From contig CM018685.1 in the NCBI GenBank assembly GCA_009363875.1, forward strand, positions 55,873,087 through 55,937,086: a stretch of DNA of 64,000 nucleotides. Direction: 5' to 3'. The stretch is from Mikania micrantha. Lineage: Eukaryota; Streptophyta; Magnoliopsida; Asterales; Asteraceae. Positions 10,573 through 21,628 of this stretch are shown here, one piece after another. The notes beneath the pieces were generated by a model. That model made no database searches. It saw nothing but the letters and a program-made list of their open reading frames with translations, and was not told the DNA's origin. A program made the position numbers and the translations under genes. Numbering within the stretch: the first letter of the stretch is position 1; every line of letters begins with the position of its first letter.

Positions 10573-13500
10573 ATGACAACTCCAAACAATGATCCGCACA
10601 ATACAGGCTCCGCAACCAAGCCTCCGATGCTTGTGCGGAGTGAGTACAACATTTGGCAACGTAGAATGCTACATCACTTGTCGATTAATAGCGCAGGATG
10701 TTTGAAATCTGTAGTGCATGGTCCTTATAAACCCATGATCACTGATCCTGAAACTAAACTAATGATTCCGAAACCTTCGGATATGTATTCGGATGAGGAT
10801 ATTAGATTGTTTGAAATTGATGCGAAAGCTCATGGTATTCTGGCCATGGCTTTGCCGAATGAGATTTACTCTGGCTTGATGCATCATAATACTGCTCATG
10901 ATCTCTGGGTTGCACTGAAAGAACAATTCGGTGGAACCGATGAGGTTTTAGCAAACACAAGAGAAATCCTCGCCCAACAGTATGAGACATTCTCTCATAG
11001 GAAGGGTGAATCATTGACTCAACAGTTTGAGCTGTTCTCCTGTCTGATTTCTGAGTTGAAAATGGTTAAACAGGAATATACCAATAGTCAGATGAACAAC
11101 AGGTTTCTTAGATCACTGCCTGATAGATGGGATACTTATACTATTATCCTACGCTCCAGTGCAAATCTAGAACATCTATCCCTCACCCAACTTCATGGGA
11201 AACTCTTAACATTTGAGAGAGAGGTAGAACAGAAAAGGAAGCTGTCTTCATCTGGCAAGCTCACTGATGATTTTATTCCTGGCAATACTGCTTTGATTGG
11301 TCAAGAGTCCGAGTTTAATGGGTCTGAATGTTCTTATGATGAACATATTGATTTTTCAACTAACAATTCTGAACATGCTTTTGTGGGAGTTGATGGTAAT
11401 GCAGGAAATTATGGTGATAGCTTGTGTTTTGTGATGGATGATTTGAAAGGAATCCCGGATGATGATCTAGAGGAGATGGACATTTTGAGTCAAATGGCAT
11501 TAATCAACATCAGATCACAAAAGTTCTATAAACGAACAGGAAGAAAGTTCCCTGGATTATCTGGCAAAACCAAAGTTGGATTTGACAAAGGGAAGCTGCG
11601 GTGCCATAAGTGTCACAGACTTGGTCACTTTGCTAGGGAGTGCAAATCTACTGGTTCTAACTCTGCTGCACCTTTTGTGACTTTTCCAAGCAACAACACA
11701 TCAAGCAAAGGACCACAATCCTCTGGTACTAGTCAACAACAATTCTATCCAGCTCACTTTGTTCCACAAAATCCTATGCCATATCCATATCCTTGTTTTT
11801 ACATGCCTCAACCTACACACACTCTAGCATTAATTCATTCACAATCACCTGCTCTTCCTGATCCCAGCAAATCTCAAACAAATCAACAGCCACAACAACA
11901 ACAACATCAGAGCTTTTTCACCCCTGGAGTAGCTGATTGGAGTAGTTTACCTGATGATTTATCTGATTTCAACATGCAGCTGTACTCTGAAGCTAGTCCA
12001 CATGGAGGAGATAACCCATTTGGGAATCTTGCATTGATGGCTATTGAGTCAACTGACACCTCAAGTTCAACTTCTTCAACATCACAGGTATCATCTGAAT
12101 CCAAAGCTAAGTTGTGTTCAGAGTCTTGTGTTTCAGCATTTGCTTCCATTAGAGAAATCAATGTTGAGTTAATCAATGAGAAGTTGGATTTAGAAAGGGT
12201 CATGACTAAGAATAAAACTGATTTTGAGAAAGTTTTGAATGAAAAAGAGTCTGAAATTTATAAACTCAAGTGTCAATTGTCTGATGAAAAAGCTAGAGTG
12301 GAAGTCATGCTTGTGAAGCATAATGATTTGAAACAAACACTTGCAGCAACCCAAGTAGAATGTGCAAAATGGGTTGAATCTTGCAAGGGGTTTGAGTTGC
12401 TGTTAAACAAGCAAACAACATCAAATGTGAAGTTTGGTATTGGATACAATCACACTGCTCCTCCAACTGATTATACACCAAAAAATCTTAACTGTGAGTC
12501 TGAAGGGGACAGTGTATACCAATCCACCAAATCTTCAGAAAAGTCTGATGCTGAAGAATCATTTGAAAGTGATTCAAGTGCCTGCAAATCTGAGTCTGAA
12601 ACTATTGACATTGAAACTTATTCTTATTCTCTTGGATGTACAAATGTTATCCAGGATGAAACATATCAGGATAGTGTTTTAATTGAGATTAACCCTGATG
12701 AAAAGGTTTCAAATGAATTAAATTTAAAACTGGTTAAGTCAGATGGGCATGGCACTGGAGAGAAAGATGCACGAATTCTGATAAGTCAGAATCACTCATC
12801 AGTAGTTGTAGAAAAAGCTGATAGTACAACTACTGATAAGTGGAAAAGTGTTGATAGACAAGTGCTGAAGAATACCTCTTCAGAGGTTGTCAACACATCA
12901 GCTGTTGTCAATTTGTCTACAAATACTGATGTTCCAAATGTGCTGAAGAACAAAAACTCAGTATCTAAGTCATCAGTACTTGTAGATAATCACAAGGGAA
13001 AGCAAAAAAGGGTGCCTTGTGAAATTTGTAGGCTGTTTAATCATTCAACTGATGAATGCTGGTACAGAAAAGGTTCTAAATTCAACAAAATCAAGCATAA
13101 AAACAAGAACATACTCAAAATGAAAAATGAATTTAGTTCAAAGTTTATACCAGAATCATCAGTAGTTTCAAAATCTGGAAAATCCTTACAAGGAAATAAC
13201 TCCAGTACATCCAAGAAAGGAAAAGGGATTGTTCCAGATTCAGGGAAACAACACTTGACAGCATCTCATTTGATTAAAGACACTAAAATGATCAAACACA
13301 AAAATAAAAAATCAAGTTCTGATGTGTCTGATGAAATCAAAATTTTAACTCAAAATCATAATCAACTGATGCTAATGATGCAACAACTGATAGGAAAAGT
13401 CAATCTGGCAGAGGCATCTGTTGATTCATTTCATAAAAAGAAATCAAAATCAAAAGTCAAAGCAAAATCTTCTGATAAGAATGCTTCAAGTGTTGCTTCA

Positions 13501-13578
13501 ACTGACAATGTTACTTCTGTTTCATCATGTGTTAACAGACCCAAAACCAAAATGGTTTGGGTCCAAAAGTCTAACTGA
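10573..13578 (+). CDS. Copia gag polyprotein, large, with two zinc knuckles
   Basis: I take the ATG at 10573; the open frame extends 18 bases further upstream without an ATG. The N-terminal third is a Copia gag domain (UBN2-like: LWVALKEQFGGTDE, LTQQFELFSCLISELKM, FLRSLPDRWDTY). A CX2CX4HX4C knuckle follows (CHKCHRLGHFAREC, about 11601-11642). Then come Gln/Pro- and Ser-rich low-complexity stretches, a coiled coil (about residues 540-620) and a second knuckle (CEICRLFNHSTDEC, about 13018-13059). At about 1,000 residues it is much longer than typical Copia gag, as in SIRE-type elements. It ends at TGA 13576-13578; the next codons continue directly into protease in the same frame, so gag and pol are divided by this single stop only. 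Confidence 0.9.
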   Translation: MTTPNNDPHNTGSATKPPMLVRSEYNIWQRRMLHHLSINSAGCLKSVVHGPYKPMITDPETKLMIPKPSDMYSDEDIRLFEIDAKAHGILAMALPNEIYSGLMHHNTAHDLWVALKEQFGGTDEVLANTREILAQQYETFSHRKGESLTQQFELFSCLISELKMVKQEYTNSQMNNRFLRSLPDRWDTYTIILRSSANLEHLSLTQLHGKLLTFEREVEQKRKLSSSGKLTDDFIPGNTALIGQESEFNGSECSYDEHIDFSTNNSEHAFVGVDGNAGNYGDSLCFVMDDLKGIPDDDLEEMDILSQMALINIRSQKFYKRTGRKFPGLSGKTKVGFDKGKLRCHKCHRLGHFARECKSTGSNSAAPFVTFPSNNTSSKGPQSSGTSQQQFYPAHFVPQNPMPYPYPCFYMPQPTHTLALIHSQSPALPDPSKSQTNQQPQQQQHQSFFTPGVADWSSLPDDLSDFNMQLYSEASPHGGDNPFGNLALMAIESTDTSSSTSSTSQVSSESKAKLCSESCVSAFASIREINVELINEKLDLERVMTKNKTDFEKVLNEKESEIYKLKCQLSDEKARVEVMLVKHNDLKQTLAATQVECAKWVESCKGFELLLNKQTTSNVKFGIGYNHTAPPTDYTPKNLNCESEGDSVYQSTKSSEKSDAEESFESDSSACKSESETIDIETYSYSLGCTNVIQDETYQDSVLIEINPDEKVSNELNLKLVKSDGHGTGEKDARILISQNHSSVVVEKADSTTTDKWKSVDRQVLKNTSSEVVNTSAVVNLSTNTDVPNVLKNKNSVSKSSVLVDNHKGKQKRVPCEICRLFNHSTDECWYRKGSKFNKIKHKNKNILKMKNEFSSKFIPESSVVSKSGKSLQGNNSSTSKKGKGIVPDSGKQHLTASHLIKDTKMIKHKNKKSSSDVSDEIKILTQNHNQLMLMMQQLIGKVNLAEASVDSFHKKKSKSKVKAKSSDKNASSVASTDNVTSVSSCVNRPKTKMVWVQKSN

Positions 13579-15432
13579 GTGTGTTGTTGTATGCAGGGTC
13601 CTTCAGCATGCCAAAATAGCATCTGGTATGTTGATAGTGGAGGATCCATGCATATGACTGGGAGCAGATCTCTCCTTCATAATTATTTTACAGGAAGGAA
13701 GGGATTTGTATCCTTTGGAAATGATGCTAAGGGTTACATTATAGGGAAAGGTATGGTAACAAATGGTGAGATTAGGTTTGATGATGTAAATCATGTTGAA
13801 AATCTTAAGTACAATCTTCTGAGTGTTAGTCAAATGTGTGATAAGGGTCATGTTTCTCTTTTCACTAAGCAAGATTGTAGGATTTTATCTTCTGATGTGA
13901 TGCCTTTGATTGGCAAAGTTTTAGATGAGTATACTCTCCTTAAGGCCAACAGAGTAGGAAAGGTATATGCCTTTGATTTATCTAAGAAAATCTCTGTCAA
14001 GGGTCATCCTTGTTTATTCTCTAAGGCCTCTTTCAAGGAATCTAATCTGTGGCATAGAAGATTAGGTCATGTGAACATCAAAAACATGAATCAATTGGTG
14101 AAACATGGATTGGTTAGAGGTCTTCCTTTAAAGGATTTTAGTTGTGATGAGAATTGTACTGCCTGCTTGAAAGGAAAGCAACACAAAGTCTCTTTTCCTC
14201 CAATTGGAGATTCCAAATCCACTGGTTGCTTGCAACTGTTACACATGGATTTGTTTGGGCCAGTGCAAATAATGTCTATGGCAAAGAAGAAGTACTGTCT
14301 AGTTATTGTTGATGACTATTCAAGGTTTGTCTGGACTTTCTTCTTACACTCAAAAGGTGAAGTTGCCAAGGCTATTATGAACTTTGTGTTGTATGCTGAA
14401 AAGCAACATTCTAATCTTGTCAAGTGTGTTAGGAGTGATAATGGCACTGAATTCCAAAATCACATTCTGGATGAATTTTATATGTCAAAGGGAATTCAGA
14501 GACAGTACAGCATTCCCAGAACTCCTGAACAAAATGGAGTTGTAGAAAGGAAAAATAGGACTTTGATTGAAGCTGCCAGAACAATGTTGGCTGATTCTGG
14601 TTTGCCACTGACATTCTGGGCAGAAGCTGTTAATACAGCTTGCTATGTTTCAACAAGAAGTCAATTATCCAACTTTTGTCTTTATGCTCTATTTGTCAGT
14701 CAACAAGAGCCAAAGAACTATCACATAGCACTTAGAGACATTGGTTGGGTGGAGGCAATGCAGTTGGAGTTGTTGCAGTTCAAGAAGCAACAAGTTTGGG
14801 AGCTGGTTTCTCTACCTCCAGACATTATGTTTGCCACATGTGTCTGTGCTAGATTTCAGGCTGCACCTAAAGAATCTCATCTGCTTGCTGTGAAAAGAAT
14901 TTTCAGATACTTACAGGGTACTCAATCTCTGGGAATATGGTACTCCACTGGACATTCCTGCAAGCTAGTTGCTTTTTCTGATAGTGACTATGCAGGATGC
15001 AAACTCTCAAGAAAATCTACTTCTGGTGGGTGTCAATTTCTCGGAAATTGTCTGGTTTCTTGGCAAAGTAAGAAACAAACACCTGTAGCCACTTCCACTG
15101 CTGAAGCCGAGTACATTGCTGCTGCAAGTTGTACTTCACAAATTCTCTGGCTTCAGTCTCAACTCTTGGATTATGGCATCAAAGAACTGAAGACACCATT
15201 GTTAATGGATAGTGCTTCAGCTCTTTGTATTGTCAAGAATCCAGTTCAGCACTCTAGGACTAAACACATTGAGATCAGACATCATTTTATAAGAGATTGT
15301 TATGAAAAGGGTCTGATTGATCCAAAGTTTGTTTCTAGTGCTGATGAGCTTGCAGACATTTTTACTAAGCCTTTAGACACCTCAACTTTTCAAAATTTAG
15401 TTCTAAGGCTTGGTATGCTGCAACTTGAATAG
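13579..15432 (+). CDS. Copia pol: protease, integrase core, RNase H; RT deleted
   Basis: The frame continues from gag after TGA; the first ATG is at 13591. Protease: WYVDSGGS (the usual Cys after DSG is Gly). Integrase: HHCC finger (HRRLGH ... CTACLKGK), core with Asp in LHMDLFGP, Asp in VRSDNGTEF and Glu in NGVVERKNR. At about 14649 the integrase C-terminus is cut after NTACYV and joined to the RT N-terminal edge (GWVEAMQLELLQF). At about 14823 a second deletion removes the RT palm with YVDD and joins RNase H (DSDYAGCKLSRKSTSGG, STAEAEYIAAA, ADIFTKPL). Both deletions keep the frame, leaving 617 codons. It would need another element's RT. Confidence 0.92.
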   Translation: MCCCMQGPSACQNSIWYVDSGGSMHMTGSRSLLHNYFTGRKGFVSFGNDAKGYIIGKGMVTNGEIRFDDVNHVENLKYNLLSVSQMCDKGHVSLFTKQDCRILSSDVMPLIGKVLDEYTLLKANRVGKVYAFDLSKKISVKGHPCLFSKASFKESNLWHRRLGHVNIKNMNQLVKHGLVRGLPLKDFSCDENCTACLKGKQHKVSFPPIGDSKSTGCLQLLHMDLFGPVQIMSMAKKKYCLVIVDDYSRFVWTFFLHSKGEVAKAIMNFVLYAEKQHSNLVKCVRSDNGTEFQNHILDEFYMSKGIQRQYSIPRTPEQNGVVERKNRTLIEAARTMLADSGLPLTFWAEAVNTACYVSTRSQLSNFCLYALFVSQQEPKNYHIALRDIGWVEAMQLELLQFKKQQVWELVSLPPDIMFATCVCARFQAAPKESHLLAVKRIFRYLQGTQSLGIWYSTGHSCKLVAFSDSDYAGCKLSRKSTSGGCQFLGNCLVSWQSKKQTPVATSTAEAEYIAAASCTSQILWLQSQLLDYGIKELKTPLLMDSASALCIVKNPVQHSRTKHIEIRHHFIRDCYEKGLIDPKFVSSADELADIFTKPLDTSTFQNLVLRLGMLQLE

Positions 15433-15945
15433 GTTGGTTTTTCATCAAATAAATTTTAATTTCTTTTCACAAACCCAAAAATATTTTCAATTTTTTTTAC
15501 CTTGAAACTTTTTGATATTTTCAGTAAATACTGATACATATCAACAGTACTGATTCAAGGAAATATATGACCTTTTCTCATACTCTAAGTTACAAGTACT
15601 GATGAGTATTGATTCACTAAGTACTGAAGGTCAAACATTGTTTACAAGTTCTGATGAACAAATTGTTTACAAGTTCTGATGAACAAATTGTTTACAAGTT
15701 CTGATGAACACATTGTTCACAAGTTCTGATGAACACAATTTCCACAAAGTCTGATGAACAACTGATGAAAACAACTGCTGAACAAAACTGTCGACAACAC
15801 CTGATGAGTAATTCTACTCTTCAGTTGTTTTAACTTCTGTTGTTTTCTCTATTTAACTCAACCTTCTTCAGTTGTTTCATTATCCCTTTCTCAGAACTTT
15901 CCATCTTTTTCAAAAACCTATTTTCCCTCTCCAGTCGTTGCATCC
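15433..15945 (+). other. Copia spacer between pol and extra ORF, with 25-bp tandem repeat
   Basis: No coding capacity is seen. At about 15640-15765 the unit ACAAGTTCTGATGAACAAATTGTTT is repeated about five times with growing divergence. The CTGATGA word also recurs in the LTR. The spacer ends in a pyrimidine-rich stretch just before the ATG of the extra ORF. Confidence 0.7.
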
Positions 15946-18900
15946 ATGGCGTCCATAACCTTGAAACCGCGTCATAACTCCATTGCCTATCTGACCAAAT
16001 CCTCCTTCTGGTCAAAGTTTGATGAAGCTGTGGATTTGATGAATGCTTCTCAATTCAAAACTGCTTTTCTCATCAATCCAACCCTATATGTCGACTCTAT
16101 TCATCAATTCTGGATGAATGTGGAACTGATCAATGTTGGCACAGGAGTACTCTCTCTTCGATCCACTGTCAATGGTCATAACGTGCACATAAGCCCAGTT
16201 GAACTGAGGGAGGTTCTTCAGCTTGATGATGCTAATCTGGTCACCCAATTTCCTAAGAGCGCAACTGACCTCTGTTTTACAAGTCATGAATACCAGGGTG
16301 ACTTGAGTGACTCAACACTTTTCAAGAAGCACTTCAATGACCCAGAGCGCCTGATATTTCATATGATCAACATATGCTTGGCTCCGAAGTCTTCTTCATG
16401 GGACCAAATGTCTTCCAGGTGGCAACAGGTATTGTATTCAATCCTTGAATCTCAAAAATTAAATTTTTCTCAAATCCTGTTTTCTGAATTAACTGAACAT
16501 GCTGCTAAGCCTGTTTCTTCTAGATGGCTACTCTATCCACGTTTTATCATGGCCATCATAGAGAAACAGCTTCAGCAAAATGGCCTTGTTGGTCAGGGGA
16601 TCTCTGCTCCAGCAGTTTTGTTGGAAGTATATTCCCGACACAACTCTAACCTTACTCTAAAAGAGGCTGCCCGAAAGCTAAAACCCAAGCATAGGGAACC
16701 CACAGCCTCCTCTTCCAAATCAAAATCTAAGGTCCCCACCAAACCCAAATCCACAAAGCCCAAAAAGGCTGCTCAGGGAAATGAGTCCCCTGAGTCTGCC
16801 CATGCCTCACCAAGGCATGACATGGCCACTGGGAGTAGTCAACCAGTGGTCCATCAGACTCTACCAGCTCAAACCGCCCAGGTTTCCTCTCAACAGGATC
16901 CTGGAGCAACCATTGTAGGGGCAGACACATCTCTAGAACCTCTTTCATTTGAAAAGGTTTCTATTGAACAGCACCAATCTCCCCGGGTGCACTCTCTTTC
17001 AATGCCAATTCCTATGGAAACCACCCCAAATAGTCCCACTTTTGTTATTGAAAACATCCTGAATCAGTTGAACACTCCTATCCCCTCCCAGACACCTATC
17101 ACTACTGGGATTAGCTCCAACATTGAGGGGGAGGATCAAAGTGTCTCTGATAACCCACAGGATTATGACTACCACATCAGATCTCCTAGTGTGGAAAGAG
17201 AGATTCTGATATCTGACAAGGCTGCTACTTCATCACCTCCATCATTTGGAGTGATTGATAGTGGTACCATTGCTAAGACCTTGTCAGAGGCAACAACTGA
17301 TGAAGGGGTTACCCCTGAGGTTGGAAGTCCCCAGAACCAAGAAAAAGGGGCACCTGATCATGTTGAGCCACACTCAACTCAGGTAGATCCTGATATTCTC
17401 AGGAGGTCAGATGATTTAGCTAAGGCTACTGATGACCAAAGAACACTTGCTGAGGTTCTAAAGCAGAATCAAATCCTTGAGGCTGAGGTATGTAGACTCA
17501 ATGAGCTACTCACCAAAATGTCCAAGGACAAAAGTCCATCTTCCCCAATTACCCCACAGATGGCACCTTCTCATCCTGAAGGTCACCCAAACACTTCCAC
17601 CACTACTTCACAATTTGACAAACCACCAGCCACTGCCTCAGGCACTAATCCTTTGGGTTCTAGCCCCCCAGAGGCATTAGCTGCTGCCCTTCTAAATGTC
17701 ATCCCTCTCATCACTCCTTTACTGAAAACCATCATTGCCCAAGCCCTTGATGAGAGGCTACCCTCCAAATCTCAAATTCAGCAGATGGTAGATGATGCTG
17801 TGACTGCCAAACTTACAACTCTTCATACTCCTTCTTCCCCTGCAGCCAAAAAGGGGTAGTTAGGAACAGAGTCAGTCACAACTTCAGCTTCCAAAAGGCA
17901 AAGGTCTGACAATGAAGATATTGCTTCTGAAAGGTCTCCTGCCATTCAAGTGACATACAAGAGACAGAAGAAGAATAAAACTGCTGAGGTTGCCAACAGA
18001 GCTGAGGAGGAGGTTGAGCAAGAAAATGTAGAAAGTGTAGAAAAGGCTGATAAAGAAGTTGAAGTAAGTTTTGAGAAAGTAAGTACTGAACAAGTTACAA
18101 CCTCTGATGTACAAGAAACTGAACAAGAGGAGATGCAAGAACAAGAAGTTCAAACTCAGAGGGTTGAGGTTAAGAAATCTTCTGAAAGTGTTAAGGTAAG
18201 GGCTCCTCTAAAGAAAAGAAGGCAACTGAGAATTCAAGAAGAATAGGAAGATTCAGATGAGGAAGACAGGATGCCTATCTCTACAGTCATTAAAACAAAT
18301 GTTCAAAAGCCTGATTCAGCAACAACTGGGTTAGATCTGACCATTCAAAAGAAGAAAGTAACTCTTCCTGCCATCTATGTGCCTGAGAAGCCACTGGTTT
18401 TTGATCAACATCCAAAGATCACACCAGAGTCTAGAATGTTGGCAGTAAAAGTTAAGCTTGAAGAGGAAGAGAACCAGAAACAGCATGATGAGCAAATCTT
18501 AAAGATGGTTGACAAGGAATATCCTCAGACATCAACCATTATTGCTATGAAGAAAGAAGCTCAAAGGTTGTATGCTCTGAGGTTCACCTACCAGTATAGG
18601 AAGGAACAGATTAGAATGTGGCCTGATCCAAGAATCATTCACAGGATACACAAGAGAGAGGCTCCAACATCTTATGCCAGAAGAATCAGAAGGGTCTTAA
18701 GTGCTGACATTATGCTAGGGTCAGTACTTGATCCTTGGGAGATAATCAATGACTTCAAGAGTGTGTACAACTCTGGCTCAAAAGCTTCAAAGTTTATAGA
18801 AAACAAAATGATCAAGAAAGGCTTGGTATATAGGAAACTTGAAAATGTTCAACAAAATGAGCTTTCTCTGTTTTTGGAAGGGAAGCATCCTGATGAGTTT

Positions 18901-19080
18901 GTATACAGAGAGATTACTAGAGTTGAGCTGAATGATGGGACAATGGCCAGGTACTTGTCTGAGTATTATGGACCTGAGTCTTTCTTTGAAGGTGAACCTG
19001 AGAGGCTGACTCCAGAAGAGAAGGTAATACTGCTTGAGGCATATGTCAGGGAGTCCTTCAGGTTAGTATATAATCAATAG
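15946..19080 (+). CDS. Copia extra ORF downstream of pol (env-position protein), two in-frame TAG codons
   Basis: ATG at 15946 (context CCATGGC). The frame is open for 637 codons to TAG 17857-17859, continues to TAG 18244-18246, and then runs to the final TAG at 19078-19080, all in one frame, about 1,044 codons in total. The N-terminal ~220 residues form a globular domain (FKTAFLINPTLYVDSIHQFW, VELREVLQLDDANL, WLLYPRFIMAII) that I recognise as recurrent in Asteraceae Copia elements. Then follow a basic Lys/Pro tract, a Ser/Pro/Thr-rich stretch, a coiled coil (DDLAKATDDQRTLAEVLKQN), a charged segment and a C-terminal helical domain (18271-19080). I see no signal peptide or obvious membrane span, so calling it an envelope is by position only. 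Function is unknown. Confidence 0.75.
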
Positions 19081-19290
19081 CTTTAATGAGAGGGGTTAAT
19101 GCTCATAGTCCATTTCCCCAATAGAGTTCCCTCTCATATTTTGCTTGTTAGATTTTTTGGAAGCTGTTGATTATCAGGCATACACTTTAACTGGTCATTT
19201 TGATACTGATCTCAAAGAAAAAGACTTATCTTTCAGCCTGGGAGTAAATAAGTGAGACCATAAATAAATTAGAGGTTTTTGGCTGCATTG

Positions 19291-19304
19291 GTTCAGGGGG
19301 AGTT
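19291..19304 (+). other. Copia polypurine tract
   Basis: GGTTCAGGGGGAGTT directly precedes the 3' LTR and is the expected primer site for plus-strand synthesis. Confidence 0.8.
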
Positions 19305-19898
19305 TGTTGGACTAAAAGAACTAATGAGCCTGATCAGAAAAATCTCTAAGTCTCACAGCACTTATAACAACTGAAGAAGAACACAACGGCTGACATTCAA
19401 TGTACAGAAGATACAAGATCTGAAGTGATATACAACAGCTGAAGTGTAAGTCATCAGATGTTGTAGTGTGTAGTTTAGTCTTCAGTAGTTTTCTTTCGGT
19501 TCTTGTAAAAGTCTGATGAGTAGTTTACTCATCAGATGTTTTAGTTTATTACTTCAGTAGTTTTATTACTTCAGTAGTTGTAAGAGAATGTCTTCAGATG
19601 TTGTAGACATTCTCAGTAGTTTAGTTATTTCAGTTGTTTTGTTTTGTCTGTTAGGTGTCAACATCATGTGACATCATCAGACGTCACTGTCTTTATATAA
19701 GGGCAGTTGACAATTTTGTAATGTAACGAAGTTAGTGAATTGAATGAAATATTCCTTTTGCAGAAACTCTCTCTCTATAACAATCTTATTCGTTTACTGT
19801 TTGATTGAACTTTGTTCTTGCTATGATTGTGCTAATTCAACTTTGAATTCCGCTGCTATACTCTATTATTGAATCAATTGAGAACATCTGATCCTACA
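19305..19898 (+). repeat. Copia 3' LTR
   Basis: 594 bp, matching the 5' LTR at all but about one position. It is followed by the target duplication TAATA (19899-19903) and the rest of the interrupted Tat RT. Confidence 0.95.
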
Positions 19899-20906
19899 TA
19901 ATATTACCAAAGATCATCTTTGGGATCTCAAAGAATCGTTCGATATCCTAGATCAACACAATATGAAACTTAACCCTTCTAAGTGTCATTTTGGAGTAAG
20001 ATCAGGAAAATTCTTGGGATATATGGTCACTAAAAGAGGAATAGATGCCAGCCCAGAACAAATCCAAGCTATCCTGAACCTCAAATCTCCAACAAACGTA
20101 AAAGAAGTACAAAGGTTAACAGGAAGAATAGCCGCACTTAATAGATTCATCTCGAGATCTTCTGAAAAATTCAAAGGATTCTACGATATCCTTAAAAAGA
20201 ATAAGAAGTTTCAATGGGATGAAGAGCATGAAAAGGCACTACAGGATTTAAAAGAATACTTATCCTCAGCACCTTTGCTCATGAAACTAAAAGATGGTGA
20301 ACCATCACTGTACTTAGCAATATCCCGAACTACTGTAAGTGCTGTGTTAGTCAAAGACTATCAGGGATCACAACATCCAGTATACTATGTAAGTAAGAGC
20401 CTATTAGATGCTGAAACTAGGTATTTTCACTTAGAAAAATTAATCTTAGCTTTGATTATGGCATCAACAAAACTTAGGCACTATTTTGAGACACATAGAA
20501 TACACATTAAAACGAACTACCCAATTAAGTCGGTGTTAAGAAAACCTGAGTTATCAGGAAGAATGGCCAAGTGGTCAGTAAAACTTAGCACTTATGATTT
20601 AATCTATGAACCAAGAACAGCAATTAAGTCTCAAGCACTAGCAGACTTTGTGGCAGATTTTAGTAGTGATATTCAACCAGAAGCAGATTCAGAAGTTAAA
20701 CTTCTGGATGAGGATACCGGTGAATGGACTCTACACACTGATGGAGCCTCGAATGTAAGAGGGACAGGTTTAGGGATAATACTAAAATCGCCACAGGGGG
20801 ACATAATACCCCAATAGATCAGTTGTGAGTTCCAAGCAACTAATAATGAAGCTGAATATGAAGCTTTGATAGCGAGACTCCAATTAGCTAGGGATATGAA
20901 CATAAG
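19899..20906 (+). pseudogene. Tat RT - RNase H - second RNase H, copy 2, right of the Copia
   Basis: Continuation of 9664-9756 (ITKDHLWDLKESFDIL onward) and a close duplicate of 970-1975. It has the same TAG (20815-20817) in the second RNase H and the same break after ARDMNI. A few base differences from copy 1 (for example near 20152, 20290 and 20757) show that the duplication is older than the Copia insertion. Confidence 0.88.
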
Positions 20907-21628
20907 GTCTGAGCCCATTATGTTTGTGGTTCTTGTTATGGTGATATGTAGTTCTTTTTAAACAATATCCTAATGTTAAGTCCCTTGATGGGCAGACAAT
21001 TTGTGGGATTTTAGGTGGAGGGTCCATGTGTTTACATGGCGAAGCCTAAAATTTCTTAGTTTCTTTTAGTTTGACATTTTCAGTATATTGGGTGGAGGGA
21101 CCATGTGTTTTCATAGCAAAGCCCGGTATACTAATTCTACTTTGTTAATCTTTCGACTTAGTAATATCAATGAATGCTTTAGGATATTTTGTTCAGTTAT
21201 GCTTTGTAAGATTTATTTTGAAATTTTGTTTAATCAGATCATTCCCAATATAGTTTATTCATTTATGTTCAGGGTTCTTGAAAAGCATATTTGATTAGGA
21301 TGCTAATTGTAAAGATATTGAGGATATTATTGTAGTTTTCATATAGTCGAATTCAAATTTTGAAAACATATATTCAAGGCTTTATTTCAGGATCAGATAT
21401 TTGCAAAAGGTAATAGTATGATTAAAAACAAAGATATTTAACCAGTCAAGAAATAAATACCAACTCCTTGAATGAGTAGATTTGTTTTCGAAGCTCTTCT
21501 TATCCCTGTCAGGATAATGTAGGAATTACCTACCTTAATATCCTTGGATATTTTATGACCATACTTGTGTAATATCCTGAAATAGTCTTGAAACTTAAGT
21601 CCATATCTTCAATATTCTTAGGCGTGTT
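20907..21628 (-). repeat. Inverted Tat 3' region (left arm of a large inverted repeat)
   Basis: Duplicate of 1976-2585 and reverse complement of about 23180-23930. Beyond 21515 it keeps about 110 bases that copy 1 has lost. It joins integrase sequence abruptly at about 21628. The 68-codon ORF in it (21088-21294) is not credible as a gene. Confidence 0.8.

Larger units (their letters stand above)
9757..19898 (+). mobile_element. Young Ty1/Copia element, SIRE/Maximus-like, with RT deletion
   Basis: Complete by structure: two 594-bp LTRs (9757-10350, 19305-19898) that differ by about one base (C/T near 9773/19321), PBS, gag, protease, integrase core, RNase H, a long extra ORF, polypurine tract, and TSD TAATA on both sides. 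It interrupts a Tat RT copy. The RT core with its catalytic YVDD is gone, so the element is non-autonomous, yet the pol frame is still open across the two deletions. The near-identical LTRs show a very recent insertion. Lineage is inferred from the large gag with two knuckles and the large ORF downstream of pol. Confidence 0.93.

Noticed and set aside
10802..11014. Minus-strand ORFs across Copia gag and pol (10802, 11907, 13431, 13603, 14429)
   Set aside because: Short, without domains, opposite to well-supported sense coding; no intron structure like that of the Tat antisense gene.
12434..12682. 82-codon ORF inside Copia gag in another frame
   Set aside because: Shadow frame of a verified gag coding sequence.
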